From Struthidea cinerea (taxonomy: Eukaryota; Chordata; Aves; Passeriformes; Corcoracidae): 64,000 nt of DNA. The stretch is taken from assembly GCA_013397865.1 (NCBI GenBank), contig VZTI01003795.1, positions 62,001-126,000 of the forward strand, in the 5' to 3' direction. The notes below the pieces were generated by a model, which saw nothing but the letters and a program-made list of their open reading frames with translations, had not been told where the DNA came from and did not search any database. The translations under genes were made by a program, and so were the position numbers. Of this stretch, positions 30,907 through 42,200 are shown piece by piece. How positions within the stretch are numbered: the first letter of the stretch is position 1; the number at the start of each line of letters is the position of its first letter.

Positions 30907-32187
30907 TTAGATTTGGGACTCTATGGAGAGCCTGCTTAAGGTCACGGCTGCTTTCCTGTAGGAAACCTCTCCAGGAGGCTGGCTGGGAGTTTTCACTGGG
31001 TCTTCTGGATCCTCACAGCTGGTGACGAGGGCAACAGCACTGAAGGACTTTTGTTTAGACTTGATTTCCAGGGCTGACTTCTCCGCTTGCTTTTCCCGCG
31101 TCTTCTCGGCGCGGTTCCACTCCTGCTCCTTGCGATCCAGCTGCATGGCGCTGCAGTGAGGGGCGTACACCTCCGTGGTCTCCTCAAACTGCAAGCAGTC
31201 CACCTTGTAGTACTTCTTCTTGACGTGCAAGACGTCGTTGAACCTGTGGCCCCACAGGATCTCTCTGGGGACGTAGGAGCTCCGTGACTGGTGGGAAGTC
31301 CCCGTGGAGTCACCCGTGTAGACAAACGTCACCAAGATCTCAAAGTTGTCCTTGGCCAGAGCTTTGCGGTCCAGGCCGTACAAGGGGCTCTCGCTGTCGA
31401 TCTCATGGACGACGGTCACTGGCGTGACCAGGATGATCTGGTCATTGAGCAGCTTGAGGTCCCTGTACTCCATGGTCATCCTCCCCTCCTTGTCCTCCTT
31501 GTAGCGCAGCAGCTGCGCTCGCACCGAGCCCTCCACCATGTGGTTGGGCCGGAAGTCCCCGATGCGCCACATGAGGCAGAATTTGTCGTCCCTCAGCCCA
31601 ACCACGGCGTAGTAGCTGAAACGGATGGTCTGGGCTCTTTTCCGGGCCGTGGCCATCTTGGCCAAGGCTGCTCCGATGATGAAGGTGTCGATGATGCAGC
31701 TCAGCACCGACTGCAGGATCACCATGAGGATGGCGACCGAGCACTCCTCGGTCACGCAGCGGTACCCGTACCCGATGGTGGTCTGGGTCTCCAGGGAGAA
31801 CAGGAAGGCTCCAGTGAAGCTGTGCACGTTTGCCACGCAGGGGGTGACCTCCTCGTCGCTGAACAAGTCCCCGTGCTGGACGGCGATCAGCCAGAACACG
31901 AGGCCGAAGAACAGCCACGAGAGCACGTAGGACAGGGAGAAAATCACAAACATGTGGCGCCACTTGATGTCCACCAGCGTGGTGAAAATGTCCACCACGT
32001 AGCTCTCCCACTCCCCGAAGATGTGCTTGAAGTAGACGTTGCAGCTGCCATCCTTGTGGAGAAACCTCTTCTGCAGCCTTTTCACCTCCTTCTCGGGGCT
32101 TTCCCCACAGGTGCCGCGGTAACTGACCTTGTTTCCCTGGATATTTACGGGCCTGTAGCAGCTGCTCTGGTCGTTCATCTTCTTCAT
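30907..32187 (-). CDS. KCNJ16: Inward rectifier potassium channel 16 (Kir5.1)
   Basis: Kir5.1 is mostly an accessory subunit that joins Kir4.1 or Kir4.2 to form pH-sensitive basolateral or glial potassium channels. The 426-residue product keeps the Kir plan: amphipathic slide region and conserved LHKDGSCNVYFKHIFGEW (43-60), M1 (about 79-103), filter TTIGYGY (136-142), M2 (about 150-175), the MATARKRAQTIRFSY post-M2 segment (178-192) and C-terminal SQI, a PDZ-type end. E219 matches Kir2.1 E224, and position 289 is valine where Kir2.1 has E299. D167 occupies the rectification-controller site, where mammalian Kir5.1 has asparagine as I recall. The N-terminal 40 residues and the tail after about 350 diverge from mammals. 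Met4 (32178) may be the true start, since it aligns better with the mammalian N-terminus; both ATGs have a purine at -3. Intact. Confidence 0.97.
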   Translation of the reverse strand: MKKMNDQSSCYRPVNIQGNKVSYRGTCGESPEKEVKRLQKRFLHKDGSCNVYFKHIFGEWESYVVDIFTTLVDIKWRHMFVIFSLSYVLSWLFFGLVFWLIAVQHGDLFSDEEVTPCVANVHSFTGAFLFSLETQTTIGYGYRCVTEECSVAILMVILQSVLSCIIDTFIIGAALAKMATARKRAQTIRFSYYAVVGLRDDKFCLMWRIGDFRPNHMVEGSVRAQLLRYKEDKEGRMTMEYRDLKLLNDQIILVTPVTVVHEIDSESPLYGLDRKALAKDNFEILVTFVYTGDSTGTSHQSRSSYVPREILWGHRFNDVLHVKKKYYKVDCLQFEETTEVYAPHCSAMQLDRKEQEWNRAEKTREKQAEKSALEIKSKQKSFSAVALVTSCEDPEDPVKTPSQPPGEVSYRKAAVTLSRLSIESQI

Positions 32188-32242
32188 CTCTGCCTCAGCT
32201 TACAGAAGGTCCCAGGGGTTGTTTTCTTTGTTCATTGGAAAT
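32188..32242 (-). other. KCNJ16: KCNJ16 coding-exon 5'UTR with splice acceptor
   Basis: The minus strand reads CTTTCTCTTTTATTTCACAG directly before 32242, a strong acceptor with AG at 32244-32243. It leaves 55 bases of leader before the first ATG. This matches the mammalian gene, whose coding exon is preceded by non-coding exons; those exons were not identified here. Confidence 0.8.
32200..32235 (-). other. Upstream ORF in KCNJ16 leader (11 codons)
   Basis: The ATG at 32235 reads MNKENNPWDLL and stops with TAA at 32202-32200, only 12 bases before the KCNJ16 start. An upstream ORF this close would be expected to lower or regulate initiation. Confidence 0.5.
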
Positions 32243-33851
32243 CTGTGAAATAAAAGAGAAAGTCTATTTTCATTGGAATTTCCAAATCTGAACACATTCA
32301 CTCCGTGGCCACCACGGGTAATTTTTGGAAGGGTACAGGCTGTGTCATCCATTACAGAACTTTGCTCAAAACCAGGCCTGGAAATATGAGGCAGCTAAAA
32401 ATTCAACCAGTTAAAAATGCTCTTACCAGCCCTAGAATTTGGTCTGTAGAAGAAAAGAGAAATCAAAACCTTTGTGGTGACCCCATTGTGAGTAACTCCT
32501 TTAATGATCCCATGAAACAACATTAAAATCAAGAGGAGCTCCCCTGAGCAGTCACAGGAGTGGCACAAACCACTTAAATTTGGCCAAATATTGGAGGTAA
32601 TTAATTGTTTTTTGCAATTTTCCTTGTTTTCCTCCATTAGAAAAAAAAAACTGGGAAAACCCCTTTATTTAGAGGTAAAACTTAATCACATGGGCAGGGA
32701 AATCCAGTGCTGGTGTGTTTTAACCAGAAAATTAATCAAACAGATGATCATTCATCATTATTTATGTTTCAGCATAGAAAAAGCTGCTCATGGAAGTGAA
32801 CTTGACTGGGCTGGTGCTACACAGACATGTTTGTTCAATTTGGAGAAAATTATTTACATTTCAAATGAAAAAAGAAACCTCTCTGAGGTCCTGGAAAGCT
32901 TCTGAAATTGTTCCTTAAAGCAAACAAAAAAATATCTGGCTGCCAAGAACATTTGAATCTTGATTAATGAGTTCGAAACAAACATGGAGGGTGTTAATGG
33001 AAGTCGTGGGTGACACAAATTTAGGAAGTGATGTGGATTAGGAGATTCCTCTGTCAGAGCAGAGAAGAAGTGAGCAGTGCCAGTGCTGGGCCATATTTAG
33101 TGACCAATAACAAGAGTTACGTTAGAAATTGAACTGAATTTCCTCATCACCTGGAATCCAATAAAAAACACGGCATTTAAAGAGGCAAATCCTTTTCCTG
33201 CAGGTCTCCAGCTCATTCCACGACATCCCAACCATTAACACACAAACCAGTCAGAAGTGATGGGGACACAGCAGAACAATTCCAATTTTTTGCCAATTTC
33301 ATGCTTCTAACTGATATTCCTAAAGGAAAAAAAAAAAACAAACTAATATTTCTGTGGGAAACCTGTCATTATTCTTCCAGAAACTGCAAGCTTTCGATGG
33401 AAAAATGACAAGCACTTTTCCCATTTTTAAGCCGGTTTTGGAGCTTGGATGTAGGTTTTCAATGGAGCCAACAAATCCATGGAAAATGAATTTAAGAAAA
33501 GCGATTTTCAGAAAAGCCAACTCTCCTCAGGGGAATTTTTGTCCTCAGGTCTTCGCTCCCTTTGCCTGAGCAGAAATGACTGCACACACTTCCAGGCAGA
33601 GGAGAGTCAGACCCATGGAGTGTAAAATATATTGGATGGACTGGATTAACAGCCCAAGAGCTCTCCCCTCATCCAAGGAACAATGACAAGCATGCAGAGA
33701 CATTCATCCAAAAACACTTAAAAGCCAAACATAGTTTCCATTTCTTTTTTTCTCTTTTTTTTCCCCCTTTTTTTTTTTTCCAGCCCAGAAATGAATGTGA
33801 CATATGGTGTCGTAGCCTCAGAATGTGGCCTTCATTAAAAAACACAACATT

Positions 33852-33896
33852 AATGTTTCCAAAAATACTTCTTGGAATAGGGTCTTTGGAAACATT
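33852..33896. repeat. 12-bp perfect inverted repeat
   Basis: Arms AATGTTTCCAAA (33852-33863) and TTTGGAAACATT (33885-33896) enclose a 21-base loop. A 12-bp palindrome AACATTAATGTT (33846-33857) overlaps the left arm. Confidence 0.9.
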
Positions 33897-34130
33897 CATA
33901 TGACTTGCTTTACTCAGAGTTTTAAACAAACAGTGCAGCCTGGTCTATTGAAGAGGCTTGACCCAACATTTTCGAAGTCATATTTAACAACAAACAAAAA
34001 CTGGAAATGGTTGAGGGCTGGTTGTTTGTTTTGTTTGAAGGGCCTCATAACGTGAGGTGTGAAAATGAAGTGAATTGTAATCAGGAGCCAGTATAATCTT
34101 AATTAAAAACATTTGTAGGGCTTTGTCGTG

Positions 34131-34430
34131 AGGGGCAGCTCCGATCTCTGCTCCCTGTGATGGGGACAGGAGCCAGGGAATGCTGGAGCTGTGCCAGGGG
34201 AGGTTTTGTTGGATATCGGGGAAAGGTTCTTCCCCCAGAGGGTGCTGGGCACTGCCCAGGCTCCCCAGGGAATGGGCACGGCCCCGAGGCTGCCAGAGCT
34301 CCAGGAGCGTTTGGGCAGCGCTGCCAGGGATGCCCAGGGTGGGGCTGGGGGGGGGGCTGGGCAGGGCCAGGGGCTGGAATGGATGATCCCTCATCCCTTC
34401 CAAGCCAATATTCCATGACTCCATGATTCT
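34131..34430 (+). mobile_element. CR1 LINE 3'-end fragment
   Basis: Forward CR1 landmarks are ggttttgttggatatcggggaaaggttctt, cagagggtgctgggcactg, ggctccccagggaatgggcacggcccc, gagctccaggagcgtttgg, and the terminal ccttccaagcc with ccatgactccatgattct. A run of nine G occurs near 34347. Confidence 0.9.
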
Positions 34431-35058
34431 ACCGGTTTTCTTATCGACTGGTTCAAACCAGAGTTCCTTGAAAACACTCCCAAACATCCCGGGACTCTGA
34501 AGGGGACTCAACCTCATGAATCCGAGGCTCCTGAGTGAATTCCACTCTCTGCTGTCGCCGTCACAAAATCATCTTATTTCCAAAATTGTGTTTCGTTGGC
34601 ACCACCTTCGGATTTTGGTGGGAAGAACCTTGGATTGTGACACACACAGCAACGGGGTAAAGGCCACTCTGATTTCCTGGTCATCTGTCACAAGCAGGAG
34701 ACAGCTTTGACAGGGGGGTATCTTGGTTTAGGAACTCTGACTCTACACAGGGTCTCTCCTAAATCCAGGCTGCAGTTATACAAATACTCCCATGGATGTC
34801 TGAGATGAGTTTTTGGCTGGTGTAAGAAGCCATGGAACAGGCTGGGATTTTCCAAAACAATCCGAAGTATGTGTGCAATAAGAAAGGGAACGTGATGCAG
34901 AGCTCCCTAAACCAAAACCAAATATCCAGCCCTGGAGCTGGATGGAGGAAAAAGGAACCAGTGCAGAGCAAGGCTACCAGACCAGGATTGCTCCCAGGAC
35001 CTGAGTTAGGCCTTCTTGGTCGTGTTAAAAATTGGATTTCACAGAGGCATTTGGCATT

Positions 35059-35171
35059 GCCCAGTGGGGACTGCCTCAGGTGACCTAAAACCCCAAACTG
35101 CCCAGTGGGGACTGCCCCAGGTGACCTAAAACCCCAAACTGCCCAGTGGGGACTGCCCCAGGTGATCTAAA
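35059..35171. repeat. 41-bp tandem repeat, about 2.8 copies
   Basis: Units at 35059 and 35100, and a partial one at 35141, begin with gcccagtggggactgcc and carry caggtgacctaaaacccc. They differ at only a few bases, so the duplication is recent. Confidence 0.95.
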
Positions 35172-36925
35172 ATCTCTGGAAATAACCTCCTCAGCCACCC
35201 CAAAGCATCGAAATATGTTGCCCAGTATTTTGGGTGTGCTTAAAGATAAGCCAAACCTGCACTTTTCAAGGCCACCTCTTCAAGTCTCTCGAGTGCAATA
35301 ATAATCACAATTAACGATCGTGCATCATAATTAATAACTCTCTGACATTGGTGTTGCTCAGAACGTTCAGCTCCAAAGACCCACCCTTCGGCGTTCCTGG
35401 ATTATGTAAGTCAGGTTTAGGATCTGTCCCTCATTCCCGGGGACACCATTAACAGACATGTGATTTCCCTGTTCCAGACGAGGACAGGGAAGTTGGGGAC
35501 CCAGCTGTTCCTCCCTCCCTCGCTCTGCTGAGGCACTCTGACTGCTGCAGAACACTCTGAAGACTCTGATTATGACCAAATTATTACGACCAAAACCACA
35601 GCCTCCCAACCAGACTGATGAACTTCAACCTTAGAGTCATTTCAAAAATCTGATTTTCCAAGCTGGAAATATCTGACACATCCCTGAGAAAGCCACACGA
35701 TTCCATGAGAAGTCCTGTTACCTGGTGAAGATTAACAAAGGGGGTGGAGGAGGATTTAAAAACATTCTCTACTCGCTAAAGCTCAAGGATCTGTTGTTGC
35801 AAATGACTCTCAGATGTTGCCAGGAAGCGTTTCCACCTTCCCCTCACATTGACACATAAACCCTCCCTCTTTTCTGTCTTGCTTTTACTTTCTGTGGGTT
35901 TTTTCCTGGATTTCTGGGCATGTTTGTGCACATCGTGAGCCTCCCCTTGCACTGCAGCACTGCTGAAGTTCGCGGTACTTTTGCTCTCTGTTCTTATAAA
36001 TGTATTTCCCCCCTCCAAACGAAAGTTTGTCAGAGATAAAAATGGAGCAGTGAAGCCAGGCAGGAAGACAGAAACAGAGAAATCCCAAAGATTTCTTTAG
36101 GGTAAATGGCAGAGAGTTGTTCTAAAGAATAAATATATCCGAGTTCAGAAACCAGAATAATTCTTAATTAATTCTTAATAATGATTAATTATCTCAGCCA
36201 AGGCCAGGATTTTACTGTGTTGGATCCTGAAGTGCTCAGGGGGATACAGAACTGCTCCAGAGATCTGTGATCAGGGGCTGCACACTGAACCCCCAAACTG
36301 GTATTGTTTAAAATGTCACCCCAACCAGGTACGGGAGGAAATTCCTGTACTTCAAAGGCCATAAAGGAGTGCAGTGGCAGAAACAGAACAAACCCAGCAC
36401 CCACTTCTACCCAGTGAAGAGCTGCCACAAAGCAAACACCAGCAGCAGCAGATTTTCTTATCATATTTATATTTTCATGTAGCTCCTCTCGAGCAGAGCA
36501 GCCGTGCCAGAACAACTTGAACTCCTGATTTTCAGCTCCCTCGGAACAGTCACTTCAAAGCCCTGAGCATCAAGCTGAGCCTTTCAAAGACTTTCACTGG
36601 ATGTAATTGTCAATTTAATCCCGATATTTGGAGTTTAGGGCTCAGTGCTTTGTGAGGATAATCCCTCTTGCACCATAACCTAATACCTAACAAATTGCTG
36701 CTACACCCCTTTTATGACTCTCTTTTCCCATTATGTAAACAATAGGGGTGGATTTTTGTTCGGTGACAACTTCAGTCAACAGCCTGTTTGTAAAACATTA
36801 AGCAAAACAATGTGAAGATCTGGGCTCCAGGATAATTCTGTTCTCAGATTAAATCAAGAAGAAAACAACCCCAAAACCTCCAAATTAAACTGGGTGCTCA
36901 CTCTCACCCCCACACGTGGAAGTGG

Positions 36926-36948
36926 TGTCTCTCTCTCTCTCTCTCTCC
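36926..36948. repeat. (TC)n microsatellite
   Basis: About eleven TC dinucleotides followed by cag. Confidence 0.9.
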
Positions 36949-37271
36949 AGTGTTGCTTTAGCAATCACCTCAGTTTCCTGCTTCATTTTGGAAATGATCT
37001 GAAAGGTTTCCAGTTTTAGTCATTGTTGTGTAACCCTGGAAGGGTTTCAGCTCAGAGACCAGAAATGTGACAAGTCAGAACCTTCAGAGCTGCTTTGGGA
37101 CTGGCTCCAGTAGCTGTTCCTTAAAAAAAACATCCACCACCCAAAAAACCTAAATAAACCTATTGCAGGACAGCATTAAGGCTCTTCCTTCTCTCTTTCC
37201 TTCCTTCCTTTCACTCTTTTTGTTGCAAAGGGACCTCTCCTGGCACTCACAGCCAATCCTTCTGCTTCTGA

Positions 37272-37445
37272 CCTGGCCTTCCACTGTTCCCGGGTGCTCC
37301 AAGTCCAGCCTGGCCTTGGACACTTCCAGGGATCCAGGGGCAGCCACAGCTTCTCTGGGCACCCTGTGCCGGGGCCTGCCCACCCTCACAGGGAGGAATC
37401 TCTTCCCAATATCCCATCCAACCCTGCTCTCTGTCAGCTTAAGCC
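37272..37445 (-). mobile_element. CR1 LINE fragment
   Basis: In reverse orientation it shows ccttccactgttccc, ccagcctggccttggacacttccagggatc, cacagcttctctgggcaccctgt and cccaatatcccatccaaccctgc. It closely resembles the copy at 19.6 kb but lacks the 3' terminus. Confidence 0.85.
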
Positions 37446-37915
37446 AACGTATTTAATGTTTGTCAGCTCAGATCCCCACAGGTCACTAAAGGCAGCTCTA
37501 CAAAGGGAAAGGGAACACAAAACGCCCTAAACTGAGCCCAGAGCCAGAGCTGGGGGAGCAGGGATTTAGGACAGGGGTTCCCACAATGGAGCATGACCAG
37601 GAGCATTCCAGCTGTGCTGCCTTTACAGGTGGAGCACATCCCAGAGGGAGCTTCAATCTCACATCCACAGTGACATCTCGGATGCTACTGGAGTGAAGCT
37701 TTTAAAAGTCTCAACTTTCCCTTGAAAGCAAAAATTTTGATCTTCCCATCCCTTCAGCTGAGACAAGTGAGTGCTGCAGGTCACTCCATCAGCCTGCAGC
37801 CCACAGCTCTGCACACACCACCTTGCAGGTGACACCGGTCCCCTCCAGCATTTTTTGTACAAAATCCTCTCAACAGCAGAAGAAAACATTGCAAGTACAG
37901 AAAGAAAAGAAAACT

Positions 37916-37977
37916 CTGGGGTTGGAACTGGATGATCTTTAAGGTCCCTTCCAACCCAAACCATTCTGATTCTAACA
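37916..37977 (+). mobile_element. CR1 LINE 3'-terminal stub
   Basis: A short forward piece, ggttggaactggatgatctttaaggtcccttcc, ending in accattctgattct, the canonical CR1 terminus. Confidence 0.85.
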
Positions 37978-39056
37978 CACCCAACTCAGAGCAAAATGTT
38001 GCTTATTTCTTAAATTTCTTGTTCAATGGCTCCCTACGGACAGAGACCTAAAGTATCGATACCAAAGTGTTTATTGAGCATTTTAAAGAGCAGACGTAGG
38101 CACCAAAGAGCAGCAGAGCTTTGCAGAGGTTTCCGAGTCACACGATGGTGCCTTGATCCCCCCTGGAACAACTCACAGCAACAGATATATCGACATTTAA
38201 TTCGTCTAAGTGAAACCAGATCTGCTTACAACAGAACCAATAAAAAAGTAAAAACAAAAATGAAGAGGTTTGGCCCCTTAAAGTCAGAGAAGACAGAGTG
38301 GAAGCTGCTCCTTGGTGAAGGCTGGTTGCCCATTTCGGAGCCACAGGACGGGTTCAAAGGGAAGCAGCTCCCTGCTTCCCACTCAGAGCAATTCCCAAAA
38401 TCCACAGAAGCTGCAAATGTCTATTTTATTTTATTTGCACTCTATGCACTGCTCAGCTGCAGCCAGGAGCCAGCAGTGGAAACACTGAAATACCGGGAGA
38501 GATGGAAAGTGTGGCAACTCGAGGCTCTTGATTTGGGGCCTCGCTGCCATTCTTTGTCCCAGACACTTTGGCAAGGGGGAAACCTAAAACTCTTCCCTCT
38601 GGGGAGTCTCTTCCTCTTCTTAAACCCTCAGCTCCCAGCAGCTCCTGCCCAGAAGAGACCAGACCCAGCTGGGACTGGGCACAGCAATCCCAGCTCAGCC
38701 TCCCCTCGTGCGGGGCTGGGTGGGTGCAGGGGCTCCAGGCTGCCCCAGTAGGGCTGAACCTGAACTGGGGCTGAGCTGGGACAGCCCAGTAGGGAAACAG
38801 AGTGACCCGGCAACACCTGAGCCAAGCCTCAGAGATGACCCTGCCGTGTATCCCACACCGGAATGGGGCAGCTGGATCCCCCCAGGGCCACTGTCATCCC
38901 CCTCTCCTGCCTGGAAATTCCTCCTCCTGGTTCTCTTCCCATCAGCTGAGAGCCAGGTGAATTTTGCTATTGAGCTGACAGGACCAAAGGGTCTCCATTT
39001 CTGCTCAGACTCCTGTAGCTTCAGTTCTTAAAGGCGGTACACATCCTAGAACTGAA

Positions 39057-39208
39057 AATCATGGAATGGTTTGGGTTGGAAAGGACCTTAAAGATCATCT
39101 TGTTCTACCCCCTGCCACGGGCAGGGACACCTTCCACTGGACCAGGTTGCTCCGAGCCCTGTCCAGCCTGGCCTCAGACACTTCCAGGGATCCAGGGGCA
39201 GGACTCAG
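39057..39208 (-). mobile_element. CR1 LINE 3'-end fragment
   Basis: A reverse copy starting at the CR1 terminus (atcatggaatggtttgggttgg), then aaggaccttaaagatcatc, cacgggcagggacacc and cagcctggcctcagacacttccagggatcc. Confidence 0.9.
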
Positions 39209-42200
39209 AGATGGAACAGCTGAAAAAAATGTATTTTATATCCGGGTTTCTCCCGTTGGAAATCAGTAACCAACCTATTCCTTAATTTAGCAGGTCCCCG
39301 GGCTTTAATGCAAATTAGCTGTGAGGCAATCAAATACCAGTGCCAGCACTAATTAGCATTTCCTTCTCCCCTGGCAGACGGGTGTCTGCCCTGACGCCCA
39401 AGGAAGCTTCATTCTCATCCACCCCATGCTGCACCTCATGGATTTCCCTCCGCTTTCAGAGCCACAGCAAAATTCCTCGAGGAACTTTTCCCCCCGGCCC
39501 TTGCTGGCCAGGAGCAGGAGAACAGTTTGTCACAGCTCTGAATAGCCATGATGTAATTAGTGAATTAATGCACTCAGCAGCAGGTGAGTGGCAGGTCAGG
39601 AACAATGTCAGAATGAGATCAGACAGTGCTGAGCACTCATTTAACGGAGCCAACACCCCTCAGCTCCGTTATTTGCTGTTCTGTCCCTGCCCAAAACACA
39701 GCAGGTTATTAATAATCCGGGAATCTGGGGGCGGGCAGGAGCTGATATTCCAAAAGGGTTCTTCCAGTCTCAGGGACAGCTTCCCGTACGTCACCCCGTG
39801 CAGCCCTGCTTCCTGAGGCAGGCAGCGCGCTCCTCTCCTTCCTGCCTGCTGGAAACCAAGGAGCCAGCAAAGGGCACTGGGACAGCAGAACCCGGAGGCG
39901 CTGCATTCCCAGCTGGAATATCCCTCATCCAGGGATATTCCAGTATTCCTGCGGGCCTTATTCCGGTCTGCGGAATAGCAAAGGCGCAGGCAGGGCAGGT
40001 GGAACTCTGGCGTTCCCGTGGGGCTCGGTGCTCCCGGTCCTGCACCCCAGAGAAGGGAAGGTGACCTGGCTTTCACCGAGAAGGTCAGAGAAGCTCTGAG
40101 ATCACCTGTGCGAGTCCCGATCCTGCCAATCCCAAATCCTGCCAGCTCCCACGTGGGAATCCCTGCGCTGGCATCCACGGAGTTTGGAGCAGGTGCTTTG
40201 TTGTTGTATCTGACGGGAGTAGAACAGATCTGACTCCCAAGTTAACACCAGTGAGCTCTGTACGACAGATCGGGAGGGAAAAGGGGAGCAGGAAGCCTGA
40301 GGATCTCTGATTTAGGATTTTTTCTTCCCCAATCCTTGTAGGAAGTTCCCTGAGGTCCAGCTTGACACCACTTATTAACAGGCAGGGGAGACAGGAGCAC
40401 TTCCAAGTCACCACTGATCCCAACTTTAGGCCACTGACCTCAGCAGGAATTCTGCTCTAACACTCAGAAACTGCCTCATCCCACCTGATAAAATATCCCA
40501 AAAAGCCAATTAAATCACCAAAGCCTTTATGTTATCAGAACTAACATCAGGTCTAACAGTGAAAGTATCATTTTGCATTATTTCTCCGAGGAAATAGGAA
40601 GGAGAATTGAAAAAAACCCAAAAAAACATGTAAATAAAATTAATCACATCCACTATGATCAATTTTTTTAGGAAATACCACCAAAAAATTCTGACTCAGA
40701 CTTCTAAACTCATTCCTAAATTAAAGAGAGGTTGAGATACAGCTGAGTGTCAAGTCAAACATTGTGTCAGTGCTTTTTTTCTCTTTAGGAAAAGCACCAG
40801 AAAACTGTGAGTGACACTCAGATAAGGCAGGCAGTCAAATACTGAACTTCAGGGAGTCAATTTATCCATCAGCACTGGGGTCAGGAGCCACTGTTTGCTT
40901 TTCTGAGCAGCTCTGTGTGACTGTCCTTTCATTTGGGAGCACAGATAAAGCAGAAATCCACTTCTGAGATGATTTTCCACCCAAATCTGATTTTCCTCTC
41001 CGTTCTGCTCAAGGATACCCCAGCCCAAGCCCAGAGTCCTCCAGAGCATCCCCAGGGTCCGGCCCCTCACCCAAACCAAAGCACATTTGCTGGGCTGTGG
41101 GTGTCCCCGGCCGGCCTGTGACGTGGATTAAACGCTCTCGGAGCTCAGGGCTGATCCACACCCTGCTGAGGGCAGCACAGGGGCTGGCTTTCTTTTTTGT
41201 TTTTGCCTCCCTGTGACTTGCACAGAGGCTGATTTGTCCCCCTCGAGGCCTGGGATCCAGGCCTCTGTGGTCGCCCTTTGTGTGGAAGGTTTTCCCCCAG
41301 CTCCTGCTTTTCCCCAGGAGCTGCTTAATGGGAATTGAGCCCGTTCCAAGCTGTTTGCCACGGAGCTGCTCAGCCAGCCGTGCTTTTCCTGTTTTACCTC
41401 TCCAGGCAAACAGTGTGAAGGAGCGAGCAGATCTTATCAGAGCCCATGTTAACAAAAATACATCAAATAAAAACCTGCTACATTGCAAATGTCAACACTC
41501 CACACACAGAAAAAAATGATATCTAAACTGCAGCAGGGTTGATTTTATTGCCAAAGCAATTCCCAAAGATTGTTTTGAGAGACAACTTTTCTGTTTGGCC
41601 TCACAGGTGCTGTGGGCCCGTGAAATAAATGTCTCTCTCATTTATTATACATTGAATTTACAGTGGTGCTGTCACCAGAGACAAGAGCGTGGCTAAAGAG
41701 AATTTCACCCTCTGGTTTGAAATTTACTGCCACTGTCCCCAGATTAGTTGGGATCTGGATGAATGATCGGCCATCAAAATTAAATTAAATTCAGAAGTGA
41801 TGTGTGCAGCCTCAGTGGGAGATTTATCCTATTTTGTATCCTACATTTTCCCTGGGTCATTTTTGCTCCCATTTTCACTGAATCAAATGGAATTACAGCA
41901 TCACTTGCCCCCGCTCAGCGCCAGAGTCCTTCCACAGTCGCACAAATCCAAAGGTGATTAATGAAACCCCAAATCACTCCCAAGGCCTGCCCAGCCCCGA
42001 GTCACGAGCTCGGGCTGGCGGCATTCCTCCTCAGGAACATTCCGTATGGCGCTAAGCTCCATCACCTCGGGATGAGAGGATCTCCGGGAAGTGAAGTCTG
42101 TGAAGAACACAAAGTGGTGTTTCCCACAGGAAAAAAAAACGCCAAAAAACATCACTCGGGTGTCTTAATGTGGGAGTGACTGTGAGGCTGATCGCGCTCG

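Noticed and set aside
31291..32253. 320-codon frame opposite KCNJ16
   Set aside because: Antisense shadow of the KCNJ16 coding exon, for the same reason.
33740..33784. Long pyrimidine tract ending in ccag as a plus-strand splice acceptor
   Set aside because: No open frame, donor or known plus-strand gene follows; likely simple sequence.
38026..38751. 241-codon plus-strand frame
   Set aside because: No domain recognised, mixed composition changing along its length, no promoter or splice evidence. A similarity search against avian proteins would settle it.
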